NCBI GenBank assembly: GCA_022778545.1
Contig: JALFDW010000021.1
Coordinates: forward strand, 1 to 43,382
DNA: 43,382 bases
Direction: 5' to 3'
Source of the DNA: a bacterium
GTDB lineage: Bacteria; Bacillota; Clostridia; Christensenellales; CAG-138
Shown: positions 32,847 to 41,159 of the stretch, one piece after another
How the letters are laid out: each line of letters starts with the position of its first letter
Numbering within the stretch: position 1 is the first letter of the stretch
The notes under the pieces: model-generated
Told to the model about the DNA's origin: nothing
The model's input: the letters and a program-made list of their open reading frames with translations, nothing else
Databases searched by the model: none
Translations under genes and position numbers: made by a program

Positions 32847-32871
32847 TGATTTGTGCGGAGGAGATATACGC

Positions 32872-34242
32872 ATGTTCATTGACGTTCTTGTGGCCGAGAT
32901 CGGCTCTACCACCACCCTTGTCAACGCATTTTCCGGCATTGCGGAAGGAACGCCGCGCTTTATTGCGCAGGGGCAGGCCGCGACGAGCGTGCTCGAAGGC
33001 GATGTGCGCGTGGGCCTCCGCGGCGCGCTTGCCGACATGCAGGCAAGGCAGGGCTGGGATACCCTCGAATACGGCGAGATGTTTGCCACGAGTTCCGCGG
33101 CGGGCGGCCTGCGTATGTGCGTGTGCGGCCTCGTTTACGACATGACCGTCAAGGCGGCGGAGGCGGCAGCCCTCGGCGCGGGCGCGATCGTGAAACTTGC
33201 GACGGCGGGCAAGCTTTCGGAATATGACCTGCTGGATCTCAAGGCGGCGGATCCGAACCTGATCCTCCTTGCCGGCGGCACGGATTACGGCGAGCGGGAG
33301 ACCGCGCTCTTCAACGCGGAACGCATCGCGGCCTCCGGCCTTAAGGCGCCCGTTATCTACGCGGGCAACGTGCAGAATCAGACGCATGTCAAAGCCATCT
33401 TTGAGCGCGCGGGCGTACCCTGCACGGTCACGGAAAACGTGTATCCGAAGCTGGATCTTCTCAACATTGAACCCGCGCGGCGTATCATCCATAAGGTGTT
33501 CGAGGAACACATCATAAAAGCCCCCGGCATGGAGCATATCCGCGATATGGTCACAGGTGCGATCATGCCCACCCCAGGCGCGGTGATGGAATCCGCGCAG
33601 CTGCTGTATGACGAGATCGGCGACCTCGTCGTCGTGGACATCGGCGGCGCGACGACGGATGTGCATTCCGTCACGAACGGCTCGGATGAGATCGCCTCCA
33701 TCCAGACGCGGCCGGAGCCCTTTGCAAAACGCACCGTGGAGGGCGACCTGGGCCTGTATGTGAACGCGAAAAACCTCGTCGCCATGCTGGGCGAGGACGC
33801 GCTTTCCCGGGAGCTCTCGCTGGATGTGCCCGCCGTGATGGTGCATTACAAGCCCATCCCGGATACGGAGGAGCAGTTCCGCCTCACGGAGCGGCTCTGC
33901 CGGGAAGCGGGTGTGGTGGCGCTCACGCGCCATGCGGGCGCGCTGCGCTATATCTATACGCCCTCCGGCCGCAAGACGGTGGCCGAAGGCAAGGACCTCA
34001 CGCAGGTGAAATACATCGTTGGCACCGGCGGCGCGCTTACGCGGCTTCCGCACCGGGAGGCGCTGCTTCGCGCCCTTGCGGATTGCAACACCGCGAAGAT
34101 GATGCTCTACCCGCGGGAGGGCGAGCTTGCCCTGCTCTTTGATGACGATTACATTATGGCTTCGCTCGGCGTGCTCTCCAAGCACTACCCGGAGGCCGCG
34201 CTTGCGCTGATGAAGCGTTCACTGTCGCTCGGGGACAAATGA
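32872..34242 (+). CDS. MutL/GlmL-family ATPase of the ornithine aminomutase cluster
   Basis: This is an actin-like (ASKHA) ATPase of the GlmL family, unrelated to the DNA mismatch protein MutL. The phosphate-binding opening DVLVAEIGSTTTLVNAF and the second motif LVVVDIGGATTDVHSV are both intact, as is the later IVGTGGALT. Homologues lie beside glutamate mutase and in the ornithine cluster of Clostridium sticklandii, and a role in keeping or restoring active B12 enzyme is proposed but not proven. The length of 456 is typical. The start was set at ATG 32872, following GGAGGAGATATACGC; the earlier in-frame start runs through repeat sequence. Confidence 0.92.
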   Translation: MFIDVLVAEIGSTTTLVNAFSGIAEGTPRFIAQGQAATSVLEGDVRVGLRGALADMQARQGWDTLEYGEMFATSSAAGGLRMCVCGLVYDMTVKAAEAAALGAGAIVKLATAGKLSEYDLLDLKAADPNLILLAGGTDYGERETALFNAERIAASGLKAPVIYAGNVQNQTHVKAIFERAGVPCTVTENVYPKLDLLNIEPARRIIHKVFEEHIIKAPGMEHIRDMVTGAIMPTPGAVMESAQLLYDEIGDLVVVDIGGATTDVHSVTNGSDEIASIQTRPEPFAKRTVEGDLGLYVNAKNLVAMLGEDALSRELSLDVPAVMVHYKPIPDTEEQFRLTERLCREAGVVALTRHAGALRYIYTPSGRKTVAEGKDLTQVKYIVGTGGALTRLPHREALLRALADCNTAKMMLYPREGELALLFDDDYIMASLGVLSKHYPEAALALMKRSLSLGDK

Positions 34243-34271
34243 TAGGTTGAGAACAATTGCAGCCCCCTCTA

Positions 34272-34717
34272 CTCCCTCTCCGTCAGCGGCTCGCGCCGCT
34301 GCCACCTCTCCCGCGGGGAGAGGCAAGAACGCCCCAATGCGGGTACAGCGTGGACATGCCTTGGCTCCCCCTTTGGAGGAACTGTCACCGCAAGTGACTG
34401 ACACCCGCCCGCAGGCGGGCGTGCATAGCGCCCCTTGCCGAAGGCAAGTCTAGGCGCGGAGTAGAGGGCTGAACAGAGGCAACAATGTGGTATAAAACCC
34501 CGAAAGCACAGATGTAGGGGACGGCCTCTGGACGTCCCGCAGGATAAAGGGAAATGCCGTTTATATACGGCGGGGCGTCCCCGACTCGCCGGGAGACGGC
34601 TCGCTGGATCAGCCTGCGGGCTAGCGAGGACGCCGCCCCCTACATACGCTCCGAAGGTGCGCCGCACCTTCAACAACATATCCCCCTTCCCTGGGGAAGG
34701 GGGTAAGGGGGATGGGG
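34272..34717 (+). repeat. Mosaic hairpin repeat, copy E (inside the ornithine cluster)
   Basis: The modules are M1 (34272-34332), M2 (34361-34469), M3 (34512-34540), M3b (34568-34646) and M4 (34652-34717). The M3b hairpin carries an extra 45 bp or so in its loop compared with copy B. The element fills nearly all of the 545-bp gap between the mutL-like gene and orr. No gene is seen inside it. Confidence 0.88.
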
Positions 34718-34787
34718 TGTTGCGATGCGGCTATGCCTCCAATATCCCCATTGATTTGGTTTGCAAAACATCGCCGGGAGGTTTATC

Positions 34788-35870
34788 ATGTACCCAAGGA
34801 TCATTGCCGATTTGGATCGGCTGCGCGAGAACATGGAGCGCATGGTCGCGCTTTGCCATGCGCACGGCCTTTCTGCCGCGCTCGTGACAAAATGCGTGTG
34901 CGCGGATGCGCGCATCGCCGCTGTAATGGCGGAGACGGACGCGGATTTCCTTGCGGATTCCCGCGTGGAGAACCTTGCGCGGTTGCCGCAAAATAAACCG
35001 CGCTACCTGCTGCGCGTGGCCCAACCCTCCGAGGTGGAGGATGTGGTGCGCCATGCGGAGATCAGCCAGCAGAGCGAGCCTTACACCGTGCGCCTGCTCG
35101 GCGAAGCTGCGGCCCGGCAGGGAAAGCAGCACAAAGTCGTGCTGATGGTGGACATGGGCGACCTGCGCGAGGGCGTGTTCTTCCGCGATACGGAAGCCAT
35201 TCACGCGCTTGCTGAGGCCGTGATCGCCTGCCCTGCACTCACGCTTTACGGCGTGGGTGTGAACATGACCTGCTTTGGCGGTGTGCTTCCAAGCGAGGGA
35301 AACCTTTCCGGCCTTGTGCGCATCGCGGAAGAGCTGCGGCAGCGTTACGGGCTTCCCATCCCGTTCGTTTCCGGCGGCAACTCCAGCGCGCTCACCATGC
35401 TCCGCGAGGGCACGCTTCCCAAGGGGATCACCAACCTGCGCATCGGCGAAGGATATCTCCTCGGCAACGACACGGGCGCGCTCGTGCCCATGGAAGGCTT
35501 CCACACGGATTGCTTCACGCTGGAGGCGCAGCTTGTGGAAGTCAAGCGCAAACCTTCAAAGCCCATTGGCGACTGCGGCGCGAACGCTTTCGGCGAAAAG
35601 GTGGAGTTCCCGGACCGGGGCGAAATGCTCCGCGGCATCTGCGCCATCGGAAGGCAGGACATCGTGCCGGGCGGCCTTCTGCCGCATGATGCGCGCATCG
35701 AGATCCTCGGCGCGAGCTCGGATCACCTCATCGTGAACCTGACGGATGCGCCGGGCTACAAGGTGGGTGACGTGCTCTCCTTCAATGTGGACTACGGCGC
35801 GCTGCTGCATGCGTATACGGGCAGCTATGTTTCCAAAGCGTATCGGACGGCTTCCCCGTTTATCGGCTGA
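34788..35870 (+). CDS. orr: Ornithine racemase
   Basis: This PLP-dependent racemase interconverts L- and D-ornithine and supplies the D-isomer to OraSE. It has the alanine-racemase N-terminal TIM-barrel fold, with the PLP Lys at residue 35 (ALVTKCVCAD) and a phosphate-binding FVSGGNSSAL loop. A C-terminal domain of about 90 residues follows. The length of 360 fits the Orr/YhfX-like family. The start was set at ATG 34788, with GGGAGG seven bases upstream. Placement next to the mutase cluster supports ornithine rather than alanine as substrate. Repeat copy E separates it from the rest, so it may have its own promoter. Confidence 0.92.
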   Translation: MYPRIIADLDRLRENMERMVALCHAHGLSAALVTKCVCADARIAAVMAETDADFLADSRVENLARLPQNKPRYLLRVAQPSEVEDVVRHAEISQQSEPYTVRLLGEAAARQGKQHKVVLMVDMGDLREGVFFRDTEAIHALAEAVIACPALTLYGVGVNMTCFGGVLPSEGNLSGLVRIAEELRQRYGLPIPFVSGGNSSALTMLREGTLPKGITNLRIGEGYLLGNDTGALVPMEGFHTDCFTLEAQLVEVKRKPSKPIGDCGANAFGEKVEFPDRGEMLRGICAIGRQDIVPGGLLPHDARIEILGASSDHLIVNLTDAPGYKVGDVLSFNVDYGALLHAYTGSYVSKAYRTASPFIG

Positions 35871-35914
35871 TCCCGTCTTCCATAAAAATATATTTTATTA
35901 AAGGAGATTGAACC

Positions 35915-36907
35915 ATGCCTGTTAACCTGAAAGGACGTTCCCTGCTGACCCTCAAGGACTTTACTCCCGGGGAGATCCGCTACCTGCTCGACCTGGCGCA
36001 CGACCTGAAGGCGAAGAAGCGCGCCGGAATCAAGAACAACCTGCTCGAAGGCAAGAACATCGTTCTGCTGTTTGAAAAGACCTCTACCCGCACCCGCTGC
36101 GCGTTTGAAGTTGCTGCGTATGACGAGGGCGCGAACGTGACCTTCCTCTCCAACAGCCAGATGGGCAAGAAGGAATCCCTGGAGGACACCGCGAAGGTGC
36201 TCGGCCGCTTCTACGATGGCATTGAATACCGCGGTTTCAAGCAGCACGACGTGGAAATGCTCGCAAAGCACAGCGGCGTGCCCGTGTGGAACGGCCTGAC
36301 CGACCTCTATCACCCCACGCAGATCCTCGCGGACTTCCTGACCATCGAGGAGCATGTGCATAAGCCGCTCAACAAGTGCAAGCTCGTTTATGTAGGTGAT
36401 GCGCGCAACAACATGGGCAATTCCCTGATGATTGGCGCGGCGAAGATGGGCATGTCCTTCATGGGCATCGCACCGAAGAGCCTCTTCCCGGATGAGCGCC
36501 TCGTGGCTGAGATGCGTGAGGTCGCCAAGGAGACGGGTGCGACCATCGAATTCTCCGAGGATATCGCGGATGTAAAGGATGCGGATGCGATCTATACCGA
36601 CGTTTGGGTCTCCATGGGCGAGGAAGCGCAGTTCGCAGAGCGCATCAAGCTGCTGACCCCCTACCGCGTCACGATGGATATGATGAAGGCCACCGGCAAC
36701 CCGGACTGCATCTTCCTGCACTGCCTGCCCTCCTTCCATGACCTCGAGACGAGTGTTGGCCGCGAGATCTACGAAAAATACGGCATCACCGAGATGGAAG
36801 TCACGGATGAAGTGTTCCGCTGCCCGCAGTCCAAGGTGTTCGACGAGGCGGAGAACCGTATGCACACCATCAAGGCCGTGATGGTTGCCACCATTGGCAG
36901 GCAATAA
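35915..36907 (+). CDS. arcB: Ornithine carbamoyltransferase
   Basis: This cytoplasmic enzyme interconverts ornithine plus carbamoyl phosphate and citrulline. The carbamoyl-phosphate motif [11 protein letters not shown], the HPTQ motif ([11 protein letters not shown]), the ornithine-side DVWVSMGEE and the catalytic HCLPSF Cys are all present. The length of 330 is typical. AAAGGAGATT precedes the ATG. No argF partners (argG, argH) and no arcA or arcC lie nearby. The ornithine-catabolic setting favours a breakdown (ArcB) role, but an anabolic ArgF cannot be ruled out from sequence alone. A hairpin ends the transcript. Confidence 0.93.
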   Translation: MPVNLKGRSLLTLKDFTPGEIRYLLDLAHDLKAKKRAGIKNNLLEGKNIVLLFEKTSTRTRCAFEVAAYDEGANVTFLSNSQMGKKESLEDTAKVLGRFYDGIEYRGFKQHDVEMLAKHSGVPVWNGLTDLYHPTQILADFLTIEEHVHKPLNKCKLVYVGDARNNMGNSLMIGAAKMGMSFMGIAPKSLFPDERLVAEMREVAKETGATIEFSEDIADVKDADAIYTDVWVSMGEEAQFAERIKLLTPYRVTMDMMKATGNPDCIFLHCLPSFHDLETSVGREIYEKYGITEMEVTDEVFRCPQSKVFDEAENRMHTIKAVMVATIGRQ

Positions 36908-36934
36908 GATCGGCAAGGGATAATCAACAATCAA

Positions 36935-36970
36935 CCGCAGAAGGGCACGCCGGATGGCGTGCCCTTCTGC
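36935..36970. terminator. Strong hairpin between convergent genes
   Basis: A perfect 16-bp stem (CGCAGAAGGGCACGCC with its complement) closes over a GGAT loop. It lies between the converging carbamoyltransferase and permease genes. T-tracts are weak on both sides, but the stem is strong enough to act as a bidirectional barrier. Confidence 0.8.
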
Positions 36971-36987
36971 GATTCGCATCGCTGTGC

Positions 36988-38340
36988 TTAAACCTGCTTT
37001 TCCTTGCGGAAGAACCAGCCTACCGCCATGAATACCGCAAACACCAGCAGATACCAGAGGACGTTCTTCCCGTGCGCGAAGACTGCCGCGACGATCATGA
37101 ACAGGCTGCCTGCAATGGCAAACGGGAAGGCAAGGAAGCGCTTGAACGGGGAGAGCGTCTTTTCCCGGAGAATCGCCATAAAGAAGATGGGGATATACAG
37201 CGCGTAAAGGGTGATGATCGGAAGCTCCGAGGAATCGAAACAGATCGGCCCGAACCAGGGCTCCGTGAGCTGCGCGCTGTAGAAATACAGCAGCCAGAAC
37301 GCGGTGAGAAGGAGGCCCAGCACGGAGGAGTTGGTGGGCATGTTGGTCTTGCCGTCCACCTGTTTGAATACCGCAGGCGCGGGGCCGCGGTGGCGCGCGG
37401 CGAGCGCATACATACCGCGCGTGCAGCCGAGCATCAGGCCGTTGAGCGTGCCGAGGCAGGAGATGACGACGAACACGAACAGCACCGTGCCGCCCAGGCG
37501 GGAGAAGATCGTTTCAAACGCGGTGCGCGCGCCGGCTTCGCCGCTTTCCATCAGCGCGGCGTTCGATACGCTGCCGGAAAGGCCGATATAATAGAGAATA
37601 TAGACGGAGACGATGATGAGCGTGCCGAGCACAAGCGCCTTGGGCAGGTTCTTCTTCGCGTCCTTGAGCTCCGCGTTGATGCTCGTGGCGATGATCCAGC
37701 CTTCAAAGGCAAAGGCCGTGGCGACAACGGCGGTGAACAGTGCCGTGCCGGAGGATTTGCCCGCATCCACGACGGTGGTGAAGTTTTCGATGACCATGCC
37801 GTTGCCAAGCCCCACGATTGTGCCGATGATGCCCATCAGCAGCAGAGGGATCAGCTTGATGATGGTGGTGGACACCTGGAACTTGCCTGCGAGCACCGGG
37901 GAAAGCGCGTTGAGCGCGTAGCTTGCCACCAGGAAGAAGCCTGCGAGCACCATGCATTCCGCGCCAACGATGGAGAAGCCGAGGAGCACGGAAAGATAAC
38001 GCGCGCTGACCCATGCGAGCACGCTCGTGATGGAAGGGTAATAGATCGTCGTCATGAACCAGCCCACGAAATAGCCGTAATCCTTGCCGACGGTGATCTC
38101 CGCATAATCCACGATGCCGTTGACGTATTCATAGCGCGTTGCAAGCAGCGCGAACGCATAGGCGCATGCGATCATGATGATGCCGCCGATGAGCCATGCC
38201 AGGATGCCGAGCGGAAGGTTGCCGCCGGTTTCCGAAAGGATCTTTTCCGCTTTGAAGAAAACGCCGCTGCCTACTACGATGCCGACGACCATGCAGATCG
38301 CGGTTAACAGGCCATACTTTTTGTGCAGCTCGCTGCCCAT
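36988..38340 (-). CDS. APC superfamily amino acid permease
   Basis: This integral membrane transporter has about 12 segments over 450 residues. The first segment motif (CMVVGIVVGSGVFFKAEKIL) is the substrate/Na-binding stretch of APC permeases. FAFEGWIIATSINAELKDAKKN follows segment six, and GTLNGLMLGCTRGMYALA marks segment eight. It resembles Firmicute serine/threonine-, lysine- or polyamine-type permeases. Its place beside the ornithine genes suggests uptake of ornithine or arginine, or exchange of arginine, ornithine or citrulline; this is inference. The promoter with an AT-rich upstream element lies at 38506-38589, giving a leader of about 160 nt. Confidence 0.92.
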   Translation of the reverse strand: MGSELHKKYGLLTAICMVVGIVVGSGVFFKAEKILSETGGNLPLGILAWLIGGIIMIACAYAFALLATRYEYVNGIVDYAEITVGKDYGYFVGWFMTTIYYPSITSVLAWVSARYLSVLLGFSIVGAECMVLAGFFLVASYALNALSPVLAGKFQVSTTIIKLIPLLLMGIIGTIVGLGNGMVIENFTTVVDAGKSSGTALFTAVVATAFAFEGWIIATSINAELKDAKKNLPKALVLGTLIIVSVYILYYIGLSGSVSNAALMESGEAGARTAFETIFSRLGGTVLFVFVVISCLGTLNGLMLGCTRGMYALAARHRGPAPAVFKQVDGKTNMPTNSSVLGLLLTAFWLLYFYSAQLTEPWFGPICFDSSELPIITLYALYIPIFFMAILREKTLSPFKRFLAFPFAIAGSLFMIVAAVFAHGKNVLWYLLVFAVFMAVGWFFRKEKQV

Positions 38341-38505
38341 GGTGAGTTACGCTCCTGTTTTGATGGATTTTAGGGTGAAAGGGGGGTACCGATCGCGCAA
38401 AAACCGGACACATGACATGCGGGATAAGAAAACGGTGCTGCCGAAAATGGAAGCGGTTGGGGAAATATTAAAGCTGTATGCGGTTTTGCGCTGCAGTCCT
38501 TTTCA

Positions 38506-38589
38506 AGGATACTATTAAAAAACGGTATTGTCAACGGATTATATATAATTCATAATTATAAATTATTGAATAAATTATTGAATAATCCG
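38506..38589 (-). promoter_or_regulatory. Permease promoter with AT-rich upstream inverted repeat
   Basis: On the minus strand, TTGACA (38534-38529), a 17-bp spacer and TATCCT (38511-38506) form the promoter. Directly upstream, CGGATTAT (38535-38542) and ATAATCCG (38582-38589) flank an almost pure AT stretch. That stretch carries a tandem pair of AAATTATTGAAT (38560-38571 and 38572-38583). It may be an UP element, a regulator-binding site (ArgR sites also use TGAAT words), or both. Confidence 0.6.
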
Positions 38590-38696
38590 GCAGGGAAGCG
38601 CATGTATGCAGTATAAGGACAAACCTGCGGCAGGCACACCCGGAGCACGGAAAATTGAACGAAGCATGAAATTTCACCGCGGGCATCCGCCGCCGC

Positions 38697-38725
38697 TCCA
38701 CAAATTGCTGCGGACATGCTATAAT
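38697..38725 (+). promoter_or_regulatory. Promoter of the MscS operon
   Basis: TATAAT (38720-38725) is a perfect -10, and TCCACA at 38697-38702 gives a weak -35 with 17-bp spacing. The gap from 38341 to 38768 holds no gene; besides the two promoters it shows nothing else I can name. Confidence 0.6.
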
Positions 38726-38768
38726 GCTGTAATATAAAGCAAATCCGAACGCTGGAAAGGAGAACCGC

Positions 38769-39638
38769 ATGCCGGTTTCGCTTTTTATCAAACAGCTGGA
38801 TGAACTGCTTGCGGAGAACGGGCTTTCGTTTATTTCCACGCTGATCGACATCGTGATCACATTTGCGCTTGCGCGGCTGATCGTTGCCCTTGTGGGGCGG
38901 ACGGCGCGCTCCATCGTGACGCGGCGCGCAAAAGGGGTGGAAGAGCTCAAGGCGCGCAGGCTGACGACAGCGGTCACGCTCATTACAAGCGTTGTAAAAT
39001 ATGTGGCCTATTTTATTGCCATCGCCATCGCCGTGGGAGAACTCGGCTATGCCGGGGCGATGAATTCCATGCTCGCGGCGGCGGGCATCGGCAGCCTTGC
39101 CATAGGCATTGGCGCGCAGAACGTCATCCGGGATGTTACAGCAGGGCTGATGATGCTGTTTGAGGATCAGCTTGCCGTGGGCGATTATGTGACTGCGGCC
39201 GGCATTACGGGCACGGTGGAGGCTGTGACCCTGCGCACGACCACTGTGCGCAGCTATGGCGGCGAACTGAGCGTGATCCCCAACGGGAGCATTTCGGTGC
39301 TCACCAATTATTCCCGCACGGATTCGCTTGCGATCGCGGAGGTCCCCGTGGCCTATGAAGCGGACGCGGAGCGTGCGCTTGCGCTGATGCGGGAGGAAGC
39401 GGAAGCATATCATGCGGAGCTTGGGGATGTGGCCGTGGAAAAGCCGGAGGTGGTGGGCGCGGTGCAGCTTACCGGCGGAGAAATGGTGCTGCGCGTGGTG
39501 CAGCGCGTCAAGCCGCTTGCCCATTGGGAAGTACAGCGGGAGCTGACAAGGCGCATCGCGGCGCGCTTTGTGCGGGAGGGCGTCGCCCTGCCGCGGGCGC
39601 GGGTGCAGGTGGCAGGAAAGGAAGGCGAAGAAGCATGA
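38769..39638 (+). CDS. Small-conductance mechanosensitive channel (MscS family)
   Basis: This membrane channel opens on osmotic downshock. Three membrane segments (about residues 18-42, 65-88 and 95-118) end in the pore helix, which has the Gly/Ala-rich AAAGIGSLAIGIGAQNVIRD motif of MscS TM3. The beta domain follows (FEDQLAVGDYV, 'GTVEAVTLRTTTVRSYGG', 'VIPNGSISVLTNYS'), then the C-terminal alpha/beta domain. The length of 289 is typical. GGAAAGGAG precedes the ATG. It overlaps the DUF951 gene by four bases, so the downstream genes are translated as one unit. Confidence 0.94.
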   Translation: MPVSLFIKQLDELLAENGLSFISTLIDIVITFALARLIVALVGRTARSIVTRRAKGVEELKARRLTTAVTLITSVVKYVAYFIAIAIAVGELGYAGAMNSMLAAAGIGSLAIGIGAQNVIRDVTAGLMMLFEDQLAVGDYVTAAGITGTVEAVTLRTTTVRSYGGELSVIPNGSISVLTNYSRTDSLAIAEVPVAYEADAERALALMREEAEAYHAELGDVAVEKPEVVGAVQLTGGEMVLRVVQRVKPLAHWEVQRELTRRIAARFVREGVALPRARVQVAGKEGEEA

Positions 39639-39850
39639 TTGAACAGTTTGCCCTTGGGGACCATATTGCGATGAAAAAGCCGCACGCCTGCGGCGGGAAT
39701 GAATGGATCGTGACGCGCACGGGGGCGGATGTGAAGCTCCGGTGCGTGCAGTGCGGCCGTGTTGTGATGCTCGACCGCGGCGAGTTTCTGCGCCGAGCGC
39801 GCAAAAATCTGACGGAAGGGACAGAACGGCCTGATGGACAGGAAAATTGA
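39635..39850 (+). CDS. DUF951 family small zinc-finger-like protein
   Basis: This 71-residue cytoplasmic protein of the DUF951 (YyzM-like) family has no known function. The family pattern is clear: LGDHIAMKKPHACGGNEWIV, TGADVKLRCVQCGRVVML, then DRGEFLRRARK. Three Cys, in a lone C-GG and a C-x-x-C, could bind zinc. It starts within the MscS stop (ATGA) and ends inside the start of the signal peptidase gene, a tightly packed operon. In many Firmicutes it lies beside mscS, a link of unknown meaning. Confidence 0.92.
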   Translation: MIEQFALGDHIAMKKPHACGGNEWIVTRTGADVKLRCVQCGRVVMLDRGEFLRRARKNLTEGTERPDGQEN

Positions 39851-40424
39851 TAAAAAGCAGCTCAACCGCCTGCGCAAAAATGCGGAGACGCTCCATGAGA
39901 AGGACGAGGCATTCAAAAAAGCATCTGACCGGGACTTTGCGCTTTGGCTTCTGATCGTGCTCGTTGCGGCCTTTGCCGTGCGGCTGTTTCTGTTTGAGCC
40001 GATCCGCGTTTCGGGCGATTCGATGTACGATACGCTCATTGACGGCGAACGCATGTTTGTGGAAAAGGTGAGTTACTGGTTTGAACGCCCGCAGCGCGGG
40101 GAGATCATCATCTGCTATTATCCAAACCATACCACCACCTGCGTCAAACGCGTCATCGGTGTGCCGGGGGACAGGATCGCGATCCTGGGCGGGGAGATCT
40201 ACCTCAACGGAGAAAAACTGGATGAATCTGCCTATTGGGAGGATATCATCTGGAGCGATATGGCGGAGATCACCGTGCCGGAAGACTGCGTGTTCGTAAT
40301 GGGCGACAACCGCAACGGCTCCAGCGACAGCCGCAATCCGCTCGTGGGGCCCATCCCGTACAACCGGGTGGTGGGCCGCGTGCGCAGCGTGATCTGGCCG
40401 GTTGCCCGGGCACGAACCTTTTAA
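39834..40424 (+). CDS. lepB: Signal peptidase I
   Basis: This membrane-bound serine protease removes signal peptides from secreted proteins. A charged N-terminus and one membrane segment (about residues 35-54) precede the catalytic Ser63 (VSGDSMYDTL). The general-base Lys105 lies in CVKRVIGVPGD, and box E (MGDNRNGSSDSR) is intact. The length of 196 is typical of Gram-positive SipS-type enzymes. A GGAAGGGA site lies upstream. It overlaps DUF951 by 17 bp and is followed 22 bp later by an inactive-looking paralogue. Confidence 0.95.
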   Translation: MDRKIDKKQLNRLRKNAETLHEKDEAFKKASDRDFALWLLIVLVAAFAVRLFLFEPIRVSGDSMYDTLIDGERMFVEKVSYWFERPQRGEIIICYYPNHTTTCVKRVIGVPGDRIAILGGEIYLNGEKLDESAYWEDIIWSDMAEITVPEDCVFVMGDNRNGSSDSRNPLVGPIPYNRVVGRVRSVIWPVARARTF

Positions 40425-40446
40425 CGCGGGGGCGGAGGAAGTGGAC

Positions 40447-41019
40447 ATGGAGAGCACAACGGGTAAGGCGGAGGAAACAAGCCTCCGGCGCGTGGCAGGA
40501 AATCAGGCGGAATACAGGCGGCTCAGGCTGTACACATGGCTGTGGTCGCTGTTTGTCGCGGGCGTGGTGCTTGCGCTGCTGTTTACGGTCTGGCTCTTTG
40601 GCGTGACGGTGCGCGATGCGGGCATGGCCCCTGCCGTTCAGCCGGGGGATGTGATCCTGTTTGACAGGCTCTCCAAGTATTTCCAAACGCCTGCCCGCGG
40701 GGATATCGTCGCGTTTTCGGACGCAACGGGCGAAGGGATGTTCGTCGGGCGGGTCGTTGGGCTGCCGGGTGAGACGGTAGCCATTTCCGGCGGCCGCGTT
40801 TATGTCGGCGGCATCCTGCTGGATGAGCGCGCATACGCGATGGGTGCGCTCCCTGCGGACCTTGCGGAAACAGAGCTCCCCGTTGGCTGCTTCTTTATCC
40901 TGCCGGATGACCGTGTGGATGCCGTCGTGGATGCAGGCAAACTGACCGTGGACGCATCCCGCATTCGGGGGCGCGCTTTTGTGCGCGTATCGCCGCTCGC
41001 GCGGATCGGCTTGTTCTGA
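40447..41019 (+). CDS. Signal-peptidase-I-like protein lacking the catalytic Ser and Lys
   Basis: This is a paralogue of the upstream enzyme with the same layout: one membrane segment (about residues 30-52), then the S26 fold. Where active enzymes have the Ser-Met pair, this has VRDAGMAPAVQPGD, so Gly59 replaces Ser. Where they have KRVIGLPGD, this has GRVVGLPGE, so Gly101 replaces Lys. The later LPDDRVDAV replaces the GDNR-x-x-S-x-DSR box. The reading frame is intact at 190 residues with a good GGAGG site, so it is a maintained pseudoenzyme rather than a pseudogene. It might regulate or chaperone LepB, or bind signal peptides; this is inference. Confidence 0.87.
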   Translation: MESTTGKAEETSLRRVAGNQAEYRRLRLYTWLWSLFVAGVVLALLFTVWLFGVTVRDAGMAPAVQPGDVILFDRLSKYFQTPARGDIVAFSDATGEGMFVGRVVGLPGETVAISGGRVYVGGILLDERAYAMGALPADLAETELPVGCFFILPDDRVDAVVDAGKLTVDASRIRGRAFVRVSPLARIGLF

Positions 41020-41120
41020 GCGGGAACATCAATGGCAGCCAAAGCATAATTATAAACCGTATACGGGAACCGGACGAAGCCAAAATGATATAGAATGGCA
41101 AAAATTTTCAAAAAAATGGC

Positions 41121-41149
41121 TTGACAGATCCGCTTTCCGCGCGTATACT
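41121..41149 (+). promoter_or_regulatory. Promoter of the T-box/TrpB transcript
   Basis: TTGACA (41121-41126), a 17-bp spacer and TATACT (41144-41149) form a near-consensus sigma-A promoter just before the T-box leader. Confidence 0.9.
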
Positions 41150-41159
41150 GACAAACAAG

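Noticed and set aside
32872-34242. DNA mismatch repair MutL
   Set aside because: It shares only the name. The motifs are those of an actin-like ATPase of the GlmL family.
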